From Methylacidiphilaceae bacterium (lineage in GTDB: Bacteria > Verrucomicrobiota > Verrucomicrobiia > Methylacidiphilales > Methylacidiphilaceae), in the NCBI GenBank assembly GCA_028687155.1, contig JAQUAR010000060.1:1-7631 (forward strand): DNA of 7,631 bases, read 5' to 3'. The position numbers were made by a program, and so were the translations under genes. Below the pieces are notes generated by a model. It did no database searches, had not been told where the DNA came from, and was given only the letters and a program-made list of their open reading frames with translations. Below, piece by piece: positions 1 to 5,923 of the stretch (positions within the stretch are counted from its first letter, which is position 1; every line of letters begins with the position of its first letter).

Positions 1-35
1 TATAGAAATGCCAATCTATCGCCTGCAAGGCAGCT

Positions 36-1127
36 TTACAACCTTTGCAGACCCGCTCTCCCCTCACCCTGCCAGAGATCTCCGGATCCGGAAGCTCCTT
101 TGGGCCAGGGACGAACCAGTTCGTGCACCGCCAGGCCGACCAGCCGGAGCGGTCTCTGCCCCCTCCACGCCGACTGGAGCAGGCGGACGGCGCATTCGGC
201 AATCTCCTTTGCCTCCGCCGTGGCGATGGACAAGGTCATCTGGCGGGAGCGGGTTTCGAAGTTTCCGTAGCGGAGCTTCACCGTGACGGTCTTCGCCAGC
301 AGGTGGCCCCCTCGGAGTTCTTCGGAGACCTCACGGCTGAACTGCTCCAGAGTCTGGCGGAAGACGGCAAAATCGACGAGATCCCGTTCAAAGGTGCTTT
401 CGCGATGGATCGACCTTGGCTCCCACTCCGGCTGAACGGGTGTCGCGTCGATGCCGTGGGCGGAATCCCAGAGGTAAGCGCCATGCTTCCCGAACTCCCG
501 AACCAGCATCTCCCGAGGCCGGGCGGCCAACTCGCCGATTGTCCGGACGCCCATCTCCAGCAGGCGGGCGTGAGTTCTCGGGCCGACGCCGGGAAGCTCC
601 ACCACCGGAAGCGGCGAGAGGAATGCCTCCTCCGCACCCTGGGGGACCACGATCGTTCCGTGCGGCTTCACCGTATCACAGGCGACCTTGGCGACGAGCT
701 TGTTCGCGGCGATGGCGACCGTGCAGGAAAGACGGAGATCTCGCTCCACCTGATTCTGGATCGAGTGAGCGATCTGTTCCGGATCTGTGCCTTCCGGCAG
801 TTCGGCGCAAGCTTCGTCGATGGAGAGAGCTTCCACCTTGCGGAAACGGGCATGCAGCAGTCGCCGCACCTTCTCCGAATAGGCCGAGTAGAGGTGATGG
901 CGGGCCGGGAGAATGACGAGATGCGGGCAGAGGGCGATGGCACGCCGGAGCGGCATGCCGCTGCGAATCCCGAAGCGGCGGGCGGGATAGCTTGCCGCCG
1001 AGACGACTCCACGTCCTCCTGGGTGACCGACGGCAACGATCACGGGCTTGTGCTGCAGGGACGGGCGGCGCAAAAGCTCGACTGCGACGAAGAAGGCGTC
1101 CAAGTCGAGGAAAAGTATCCAGGCCAT
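36..1127 (-). CDS. dinB: DNA polymerase IV (Y-family translesion polymerase)
   Basis: Error-prone DNA polymerase that copies across damaged template bases in the cytoplasm. From the ATG at 1127 the protein has 363 residues, close to the family norm. Seen in order: DLDAFF at 8-13, giving metal ligand D8 and steric-gate F13; the nucleotide-binding stretch SYPARRFGIRSGMP near 46-59; SIDEA at 102-106 with catalytic D104 and E105; the NKLVAK segment near 142-147; a helix-hairpin-helix LPGVG at 178-182; and a little-finger domain at about 237-338. The family usually has SIDEAY or SIDEAF; here it is SIDEAC. The tail at 339-363 shows no Qxx(L/M)xF beta-clamp motif. The in-frame ATG at 1184 would add 19 Arg-rich residues before the conserved start and has no good ribosome site, whereas GAGG lies about 9 bases before 1127. 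It is the last gene of the minus-strand series. Confidence 0.95.
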   Translation of the reverse strand: MAWILFLDLDAFFVAVELLRRPSLQHKPVIVAVGHPGGRGVVSAASYPARRFGIRSGMPLRRAIALCPHLVILPARHHLYSAYSEKVRRLLHARFRKVEALSIDEACAELPEGTDPEQIAHSIQNQVERDLRLSCTVAIAANKLVAKVACDTVKPHGTIVVPQGAEEAFLSPLPVVELPGVGPRTHARLLEMGVRTIGELAARPREMLVREFGKHGAYLWDSAHGIDATPVQPEWEPRSIHRESTFERDLVDFAVFRQTLEQFSREVSEELRGGHLLAKTVTVKLRYGNFETRSRQMTLSIATAEAKEIAECAVRLLQSAWRGQRPLRLVGLAVHELVRPWPKGASGSGDLWQGEGRAGLQRL

Positions 1128-1141
1128 CGAGGTTTGCCTCG
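1128..1141 (-). promoter_or_regulatory. Candidate hairpin covering the dinB ribosome binding site
   Basis: Directly before the dinB ATG the minus strand reads CGAGG-CAAA-CCTCG, a perfect 5-bp stem with a 4-base loop. The 5' arm contains GAGG, the only good Shine-Dalgarno-like sequence for the start at 1127. If folded in the mRNA it would hide the ribosome site. The stem is short and could arise by chance, and no experimental behaviour can be inferred from sequence alone. Confidence 0.3.
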
Positions 1142-1194
1142 TTTTCCGCTCTCCTCGGTCGTCACCTCGCCGCCGCAACGGCATGGCGGTCTTG

Positions 1195-1216
1195 AGGGTA
1201 GATCGGTGACTACCCT
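1195..1216 (-). other. Inverted repeat at the ROK kinase stop codon
   Basis: AGGGTAG (1195-1201) and CTACCCT (1210-1216) form a perfect 7-bp stem with an 8-base loop. In the minus-strand transcript it begins inside the TAG stop codon of the ROK kinase gene. No T-run follows on the minus strand (the next bases are CAAGACC), so it is not a canonical intrinsic terminator. It may be a weak terminator, an mRNA 3' stabilising or processing hairpin between the ROK gene and dinB, or chance. Confidence 0.3.
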
Positions 1217-1991
1217 ATGCCGAGGAGGAAGCAGGATCTTCCGGCGAGAGTGTTTCGCAGGAGGGCGGGCGAGAGACCGAGGAGGGCTCTCCCAAGTCGG
1301 AGGCGGGAATCGGAGCCTCATGCGGCATTCCTTGCTCGGCCTCCTCCCAAAGGCGGAATCCCCCGAGAAAGGCAAATGAGTTATCCCCCAAGCGGACATA
1401 GGGTGGGAACGATTTGAGGTGCTTGCGATTGCCGCCGCCGATCACGAGATAGTCCACCTGAAAGGCTGCCCGGTAGAGTTCGACGACGCATCGGACTTCC
1501 GTGCGCCAGCGCTTTTTTCCCAATCGCGAAAGACCCGCATCGCCCAGAACCTCCTCGTAGGTCAACCCTTTCTTGTAGGGAAGATGGCTTGCTTCCAAGG
1601 GATGGAGAAGGCCGTCGAGGATGAGGGCGGTACCCAGTCCGGTCCCTAAGCCGAGGAAGAGCATCCGCCCCCCGGTATAGCTGCCCCAGGCTTGCATCGC
1701 CGCATCATTCACCAGCTTCACCGGGGTGCCGAGGGCTTGAGCAAAGTCGAACCCGAGCCAACCGGAACCGAGGTTGCGTGGTTCTGCGGCGGGTCTCCCT
1801 CCGGCCACCGGTCCAGGAAAGCCGATCGAAATCGCCTCGAAAGACCATCCGGCCAGGGCTGTAGGAAGACGCGCGACTAGATCTTGCGGAGTGAAGGCGG
1901 GCCCCGAAGGGATCTTTCGCGGCTCCTTTTGGCCGGTCGCCAGCAGCTTCACGTTGCGGCCACCGATGTCGATCACAAGGACCTTTGTCAT
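1215..1991 (-). CDS. ROK-family sugar kinase, polyphosphate-glucokinase-like
   Basis: A 258-residue cytoplasmic kinase of the ROK/actin-like ATPase fold, resembling the short proteins annotated as ROK family or polyphosphate glucokinase; glucose phosphorylation is the likely role, with phosphate donor unproven. Seen: N-terminal VLVIDIGG at 4-11 (phosphate-1 loop, D8), FPGPV near 58-62, VNDAA at 94-98 with probable catalytic base D96, the Gly-rich GLGTGLG at 114-120 (phosphate-2), IGGGN at 184-188 and FLGGFRLWE at 208-216. The ROK zinc motif CxCGxxGC is absent, as in polyphosphate-glucokinase relatives. The usual Thr or Ser of GGT is Arg12 (codon CGC). After residue 217 comes a roughly 40-residue Pro/Ser/Glu-rich tail that looks disordered. 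The ATG at 1991 fits the fold start; a TTG at 2033 would add 14 residues but lacks a ribosome site. A GGGGAGAG sits 14 bases upstream of 1991, a rather long spacing. Confidence 0.85.
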   Translation of the reverse strand: MTKVLVIDIGGRNVKLLATGQKEPRKIPSGPAFTPQDLVARLPTALAGWSFEAISIGFPGPVAGGRPAAEPRNLGSGWLGFDFAQALGTPVKLVNDAAMQAWGSYTGGRMLFLGLGTGLGTALILDGLLHPLEASHLPYKKGLTYEEVLGDAGLSRLGKKRWRTEVRCVVELYRAAFQVDYLVIGGGNRKHLKSFPPYVRLGDNSFAFLGGFRLWEEAEQGMPHEAPIPASDLGEPSSVSRPPSCETLSPEDPASSSA

Positions 1992-2045
1992 CTGATGACC
2001 GCGAACTCTCCCCTCAGCGGATTCAGAGCGCAAGGGGAAAGCGGC

Positions 2046-2065
2046 GCTTCCTCTTTGTCGGAAGC
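2046..2065 (-). terminator. Weak hairpin after the rhomboid-like gene
   Basis: GCTTCC (2046-2051) and GGAAGC (2060-2065) form a perfect 6-bp stem with an 8-base loop, about 10 bases past the stop codon of the rhomboid-like gene on the minus strand. Only a short CTTT follows within 10 bases, so efficient intrinsic termination is doubtful. It lies in the 84-base gap before the ROK kinase start; nothing else is recognisable there. Confidence 0.2.
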
Positions 2066-2075
2066 AGGCCTCGCG

Positions 2076-2912
2076 CTATTTCCGCTCTTCCTTCCGGAGA
2101 AGAGCCTTGCGTGCGCGCTCCAATGCTTCTCTCTCCAACTTGGTCAGGCTGCCGATGCCGTTCCGGGAAATCTTGTCGAGAATTGCATCGATCGACTCGG
2201 CCGGTGCTTTCGTCCCCTTCTGTTGGCCTGACGTGCGGGGAGAAGCGGAGGCGCGAGTCCGCCTTCTCCAGTCCCGTTCCCAGAAACGCAGCCAAGAGAC
2301 CTCCGGCATGCGCACAGAGAGGTAGGCGATTCCGGAAGCCACGCTCAGCATGAGCAGCGGGGTCCAAGCGTGGGCCGAAATGTCGATGAGGACATAGAGG
2401 ACCAGCAGAACGATGGCGTACCACTTCGCGGTGATGCCGAAGATGAGCTCTGCGGCGGGCGATAAGGCGGCGAAGGCGACGAAGATCGCCATATGAGCCT
2501 CATCCGGACCATAAAAGGTTCCTCCGCTTGAGTCGATCAGGCTGAAGAGGACCGCGCAAATCGCCGGGGCCAGGATGAGTGAGAAATAGAGGAAGAAATA
2601 CTTCTTCAGCCCGAGAGCAAACTCCACTTCGCGCCCGAACCAGAAGAACATCAGCATCCAGAGGGCAAACCAGAGCGAGGGGGAATGAACCCATGCATAG
2701 GTGAAGATCTGCCAGACCTTGCCTTGGGAAAGGACCGCCTGCGGGCTTAAAGAGAGCTCTTGGAACCAGGCAAGCCGGTAGGTCGCAACCGACAAGACGC
2801 CGACGACGAACGAAAGACAGTGAAATGCGATGAAGATATCGGTCAGGTAAACCGGACGATTCTGTAATCGAAAAACCGGTTCTCCCCGGCCATCTCCAGG
2901 CCAGTATGCCAT
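2076..2912 (-). CDS. Rhomboid-fold membrane protein with DUF6576-like tail, probably non-catalytic
   Basis: A 278-residue inner-membrane protein with the six-helix rhomboid layout: hydrophobic segments at about 22-44, 68-91, 105-126, 138-153, 157-178 and 181-200. Rhomboid landmarks are visible: WQIFTYAWVHS at 67-77 (TM2 region with H76), FGREVE at 92-97 (the loop-1 G-x-x-x-E type motif) and H181 in SAHAW at the start of TM6. However, where active proteases carry G-x-S-G at the start of TM4, this protein has GPDE (135-138), so the nucleophilic serine seems replaced by D137. The soluble tail after 208 is basic, then ends in ILDKISRNGIGSLTKLERE (244-262), which resembles DUF6576, a short helical domain often attached to bacterial rhomboids. 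Active members cut transmembrane substrates; pseudo-rhomboids bind clients instead. It follows htrA on the same strand after 94 bases. The ribosome site before ATG 2912 is weak. Confidence 0.85.
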   Translation of the reverse strand: MAYWPGDGRGEPVFRLQNRPVYLTDIFIAFHCLSFVVGVLSVATYRLAWFQELSLSPQAVLSQGKVWQIFTYAWVHSPSLWFALWMLMFFWFGREVEFALGLKKYFFLYFSLILAPAICAVLFSLIDSSGGTFYGPDEAHMAIFVAFAALSPAAELIFGITAKWYAIVLLVLYVLIDISAHAWTPLLMLSVASGIAYLSVRMPEVSWLRFWERDWRRRTRASASPRTSGQQKGTKAPAESIDAILDKISRNGIGSLTKLEREALERARKALLRKEERK

Positions 2913-3006
2913 GATCTTGAGTCTGCCGAATCTCGGTTCGGACGTAAATTCCGTTTTCTTAAGAAAAACAGCCTTAGCGACTTTTGCTCAAGCCGAAAAA
3001 AACATT
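2913..3006. other. AT-rich gap with 14-base palindrome between htrA and the rhomboid-like gene
   Basis: The stretch 2941-3009 is only about 36 percent GC by hand count, in sharp contrast with the surrounding genes. It contains a perfect palindrome TTTTCTTAAGAAAA (2954-2967), a run of seven A at 2996-3002 (seven T on the minus strand, just after the htrA stop), and a small inverted repeat CCGAA/TTCGG (2926-2930 and 2937-2941) in the presumed leader of the rhomboid-like gene. This is the best place for a separate promoter or operator of that gene, but I could not identify a convincing -35/-10 pair, and the T-run lacks a hairpin immediately before it. Confidence 0.4.
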
Positions 3007-4575
3007 TTACGGTCGAACAAGCACAAAAGTTTGCGCGCCTCCTCGGCGGATGTAGAAAAGCACCGGCTCCTTGCCATGCTCCCCCGCGGCGATTCGAAGG
3101 AGCTCTCCGATGTTGCGGACCTTGTCCGAGGGCTTGCCGACCTTGCGGATCTCCTCGATTACATCTCCGGGCTGAAGGAGATCGAGAGAGGGAGCTCCTT
3201 CCTCGACATCGACGATATAAACCCCGGCCGCATGGGGCTGAAGCCCCAGCTGCGCACGCAAGCTCTCGTCCAGGTTGACGATCTGCAGGCCGGCGAAAGC
3301 ATTGCCGAGCTCTCCGGTTCGAACAACCTGCCACCGGGCACCTTCCTCGGTGCGGCTACCTTGCTCCGGCTGTTCCATGATTTGGGCTTGCACCGTGAGA
3401 GACCGTCCGTCCCGATAGAAGATAATGGGGATCTCGGTGGAAGCCGACGTCTCGGAAACATAGAGCCGTAGCTCCGCAGGATCGCGCACATTCATCCCGT
3501 GATATCGGACAATCACGTCTCCGCGACGGAGCCCCGCCTTTGCTGCCGGAGAATTCGGCTCGACCCGGGTGACAAGCGCCCCGGAGGTGTCCGGCAAGTT
3601 GAAGGCCTGCTGCATGTCTTCATCCACCTCTTGGGCCTCGACGCCCAGAAATCCACGAACGACTTTCCCGCGCGCGACGAGGCTCTCGTAGGCAAAACGA
3701 GCCAGCTTGCTCGGGATGGCGAAGCCGATGCCGTTCGATCCGCCGCTGCGCGAATAAATCGCGGTGTTGATGCCCACCAGAAACCCTTCCACGTTAATCA
3801 GGGCGCCACCGGAATTGCCCGGGTTGATGGCGGCATCGGTCTGGATGTAGTTCTCGAAGCCCGAGGAGGAAAGATTCGGATTGCGGCCCTTGGCGCTGAC
3901 GATGCCGCGGCTAACCGAGCCGCTGAGCCCAAACGGGTTGCCGACGGCGAAAACCTGCTCGCCCACCTCGAGCCGGTCGGAGTCCCCCCAAAGAGCGGGT
4001 ACAAGCCCCTTGGCTTCGACTTTGAGTACGGCGACATCAGCTGGCTCGTCCAGTCCAAGGAGCTTGGCCTGATAGCGCCGGCCGTCGAAGAGCTGCACAC
4101 GGATCTCGCGGGCGTTCTTGACCAGGTGAGCATTGGTCAAGATATGCCCCTGCGGGCTCAGGATGACTCCGGATCCGAGAGAGGTTTCCTCGTCCGTGGG
4201 TGCGCGCCGGGAGTTGCGGCTGTCCGAATCCGTCGAGGGGACCGCCTCTCCGGAGTCGGCGCTGACGGGTCGCGCGGTGAAGATGTTCACAACACTGGGA
4301 AGAATCCGCGAAAGGACATCCACATACTCACGATTGATCTCTTGCAGGAGCCCACCGGCGGTCGTGTGCGATTCCAAGCCGTGTGGGATCGGAATGGCGC
4401 GGGGAATCATAGGCTCCGAGGCGGTGGGCGGTGGAGCTACGGGCTTGGGAGATGGGAGGAAAAGCTCGCGAATCCCCAGTCCGAGCGCAACTCCTAAGAG
4501 TGCGACCACGAGGAGCAGCCCTCCCTGTTTCCAAGGCCCTTTGAGCGGCGCATGCCCTTCCATAAGGCGCAACAT
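3007..4575 (-). CDS. HtrA/Deg-family serine protease with two PDZ domains
   Basis: An envelope protease and probable chaperone of the DegP/DegQ/DegS type that degrades misfolded exported proteins. Numbered from the ATG at 4575 (522 residues): an N-terminal hydrophobic helix at about 18-37 with basic residues before it, forming a signal anchor or uncleaved signal peptide; a Pro-rich and then Ser/Asp-rich linker to about 130; a trypsin-like domain at about 131-300 with the triad H150 (TNAHLV), D180 (ADVAVLK) and S255 (GNSGGAL); PDZ1 at about 306-398, starting near RGFLGVEAQEV; and a more divergent PDZ2 at about 424-518. The length is typical. An in-frame GTG at 4581 is an alternative start, but AGAGGG upstream is only 3 bases from GTG and 9 from ATG, favouring ATG. 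No lipobox is seen. It sits upstream of the rhomboid-like gene, so both may serve membrane protein quality control. Confidence 0.95.
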   Translation of the reverse strand: MLRLMEGHAPLKGPWKQGGLLLVVALLGVALGLGIRELFLPSPKPVAPPPTASEPMIPRAIPIPHGLESHTTAGGLLQEINREYVDVLSRILPSVVNIFTARPVSADSGEAVPSTDSDSRNSRRAPTDEETSLGSGVILSPQGHILTNAHLVKNAREIRVQLFDGRRYQAKLLGLDEPADVAVLKVEAKGLVPALWGDSDRLEVGEQVFAVGNPFGLSGSVSRGIVSAKGRNPNLSSSGFENYIQTDAAINPGNSGGALINVEGFLVGINTAIYSRSGGSNGIGFAIPSKLARFAYESLVARGKVVRGFLGVEAQEVDEDMQQAFNLPDTSGALVTRVEPNSPAAKAGLRRGDVIVRYHGMNVRDPAELRLYVSETSASTEIPIIFYRDGRSLTVQAQIMEQPEQGSRTEEGARWQVVRTGELGNAFAGLQIVNLDESLRAQLGLQPHAAGVYIVDVEEGAPSLDLLQPGDVIEEIRKVGKPSDKVRNIGELLRIAAGEHGKEPVLFYIRRGGAQTFVLVRP

Positions 4576-4600
4576 ACCCACAATCCCTCTCCCGCGGAGC

Positions 4601-4738
4601 TTACTCGGGGATCAAGCCGATCCCACGAGCGGCAATCTCCGCATACGGAACAACGTCTTTCTTGCGTTTCTCATTAAGACGCAAAGCACTCTTGGCTCCG
4701 ATTTTCGGTAAGAGGAGCAAGGTAAGCGGTGCGCACAT
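4601..4738 (-). CDS. Candidate 45-residue small protein, unrecognised
   Basis: An open frame fills most of the gap between rnhC and htrA: ATG at 4738, two bases after the rnhC TGA, and TAA at 4601, 25 bases before the htrA ATG. The product would be hydrophobic at the N-terminus (MCAPLTLLLLPKIG), basic in the middle (LNEKRKKD) and would end VVPYAEIAARGIGLIPE, which looks like plausible protein rather than random translation. About 60 percent of third positions are G or C by hand count. Against it: no Shine-Dalgarno sequence precedes the ATG, and the frame could be a chance opening in a leader region. A start at the internal TTG near residue 7 is also possible. No family is recognised and no function is proposed. 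Confidence 0.35.
   Translation of the reverse strand: MCAPLTLLLLPKIGAKSALRLNEKRKKDVVPYAEIAARGIGLIPE
4654..4684 (-). other. Overlapping, mutually exclusive inverted repeats upstream of htrA
   Basis: CGTCTT (4654-4659) can pair with AAGACG (4676-4681), and TTGCG (4662-4666) can pair with CGCAA (4680-4684). The two 3' arms share bases 4680-4681 and the arms interleave, so both hairpins cannot form at once. They lie about 80 to 110 bases before the htrA start and inside the candidate small ORF. Such a layout can act as a leader switch, but stems of 5 to 6 bp are common by chance. Confidence 0.2.
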
Positions 4739-4740
4739 TG

Positions 4741-5901
4741 TCAAGCATCTTGTGATGCATTTCTTTCCGAGTCTTTCGCTTCCAGTCGATCTACTGCATC
4801 ATACCCGTTGGAGGGAGCGGCGCAAGAGGAGGGCGTGGCGGTCGGGGCGGAACTTCCGGCAACCCCCGGCTGCCCGAGAGGGAGTCCGACCACTCCCGCC
4901 GCTTGTGCAAAGGTACGGAAGTGCACCTTGGCTAGAGCGCGGAGTCTCTCGGCACCTTGGCGGCGTACTATTTCGCGAGCGGCTTCCAGGACAGGGGAAG
5001 AGGCCCCCTTGGGGAGCGTCATTCCGGCTTCCTTGCCGAGAAGGGCGAGCCGACGGAGAAACTCTCCTCGAGCCAGAAGCGAGGCGGCAGCCACGGCGAT
5101 GTCGGATTCCGCTCGCGGCCTCTGGTCCACGGGAAGAGAAAGCCCTTGCCGCTCGAGCGCCCGCTCGAGAACGGGGGCTTTGGCGAACTGGTCGACCAGG
5201 GCTCGCGGACACGAGGGGACCTTGCGCAGGAGCTCGGCCAGTGCGGTGGCATGAGCCCAGGCGAGTAGCTGGTTGAGGTTGCCGAAACGGCAGTAGAGTT
5301 CATTGTACTTGGCGGGTCCAAGCACGACCAACGAGTAGAGGCCGCGGACCGCTTTGCGGATCTCCTCGCTAAGACGAATGGCGCGCAGGTCGCCCTTCAC
5401 TTCCTTGCTGTCCCGTACCCCGAGGCGGCGGAGGACGCGGGCGGTCTCCGGATCGACGTAAGCCGCTGCGACGATCAGGGGCCCGAAAAAGTCTCCCTTT
5501 CCGCACTCGTCCGAGCCGGCGTGCGCGACGCACTCCTCCGGATCCGACCTTTCTTCGTAACCGATTCGCGCTTCCCGCAGGATCTCCGGCTCCAGGAACA
5601 TTTCCACGAAATCCGCGGCACCGCTCCCTTGGACAAGGAGCTTGCCGCTCCGGTAGGCGCGGACGACCAGCGATGACCGCCGGCCGTCGAAGAAGCCATG
5701 CTCGAGCGCCCTCATCTCGAATCCTCTTTCTCGCAGTCGTTCCCGGAGCGCCTCGATCTGCGCGGGGAGCAGCGAGAAGGAAAACGTGGAGCGTGCGGGA
5801 GAGGGAGTGTCCAGAGGGGAGGAGCCGCGATCGCCCGAAGCGGTGCCCGGAGAGAAAAAGTCCTTGGATCGGCAGAGGATCCGGCTCAGAAGGAAGTACA
5901 C
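4741..5901 (-). CDS. rnhC: Ribonuclease HIII
   Basis: Cytoplasmic endonuclease that cuts the RNA strand of RNA/DNA hybrids during replication and repair. The 386-residue product has an N-terminal TBP-like substrate-binding domain (about 39-110, starting [18 protein letters not shown]) followed by the RNase H fold: [14 protein letters not shown] at 129-142 with catalytic D131 and E132, RDSKEV at 163-168, LVDQFA at 235-240 with D237, and the [14 protein letters not shown] stretch at 265-278 typical of HII/HIII enzymes. The presence of the N-terminal domain and GKGDFFGP identifies HIII rather than HII. The start is uncertain: the GTG at 5901 gives about 38 extra Pro/Ser-rich residues before the domain and has no ribosome site, but no ATG or GTG occurs nearer the domain (the first internal Met is residue 63). 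A roughly 45-residue Ala/Ser/Pro-rich tail follows residue 340. It is divergent from mutY. Confidence 0.93.
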   Translation of the reverse strand: MYFLLSRILCRSKDFFSPGTASGDRGSSPLDTPSPARSTFSFSLLPAQIEALRERLRERGFEMRALEHGFFDGRRSSLVVRAYRSGKLLVQGSGAADFVEMFLEPEILREARIGYEERSDPEECVAHAGSDECGKGDFFGPLIVAAAYVDPETARVLRRLGVRDSKEVKGDLRAIRLSEEIRKAVRGLYSLVVLGPAKYNELYCRFGNLNQLLAWAHATALAELLRKVPSCPRALVDQFAKAPVLERALERQGLSLPVDQRPRAESDIAVAAASLLARGEFLRRLALLGKEAGMTLPKGASSPVLEAAREIVRRQGAERLRALAKVHFRTFAQAAGVVGLPLGQPGVAGSSAPTATPSSCAAPSNGYDAVDRLEAKDSERNASQDA

Positions 5902-5923
5902 AGGGAGAGCCTACCGGATCCCG

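Noticed and set aside
45..1379. Long plus-strand open frame of 444 codons opposite dinB and the ROK gene
   Set aside because: It has no recognisable domain, while the minus strand carries every DinB motif. High GC coding sequence commonly leaves the opposite strand open.
1992..2033. TTG at 2033 as the ROK kinase start
   Set aside because: No ribosome site precedes it, and the kinase fold starts at the ATG at 1991.
3021..3036. Inverted repeat near the htrA stop followed by seven T on the minus strand
   Set aside because: The stem has a G-U pair and lies inside the coding end, about 18 bases before the T-run, so it does not make an intrinsic terminator.
3499..4497. 332-codon plus-strand open frame opposite htrA
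   Set aside because: The minus strand shows a complete HtrA catalytic triad and PDZ domains; the antisense translation has no family features and no ribosome site.
4739..4744. Perfect TTGACA (-35 consensus) on the minus strand at the end of rnhC
   Set aside because: No acceptable -10 hexamer occurs at 16 to 18 bases downstream; a single hexamer match is expected by chance.
5786..5923. N-terminal extension of mutY by 46 residues
   Set aside because: The extra residues are charged, not MutY-like, and mirror the rnhC 5' end; the family N-terminus begins just after ATG 5924.
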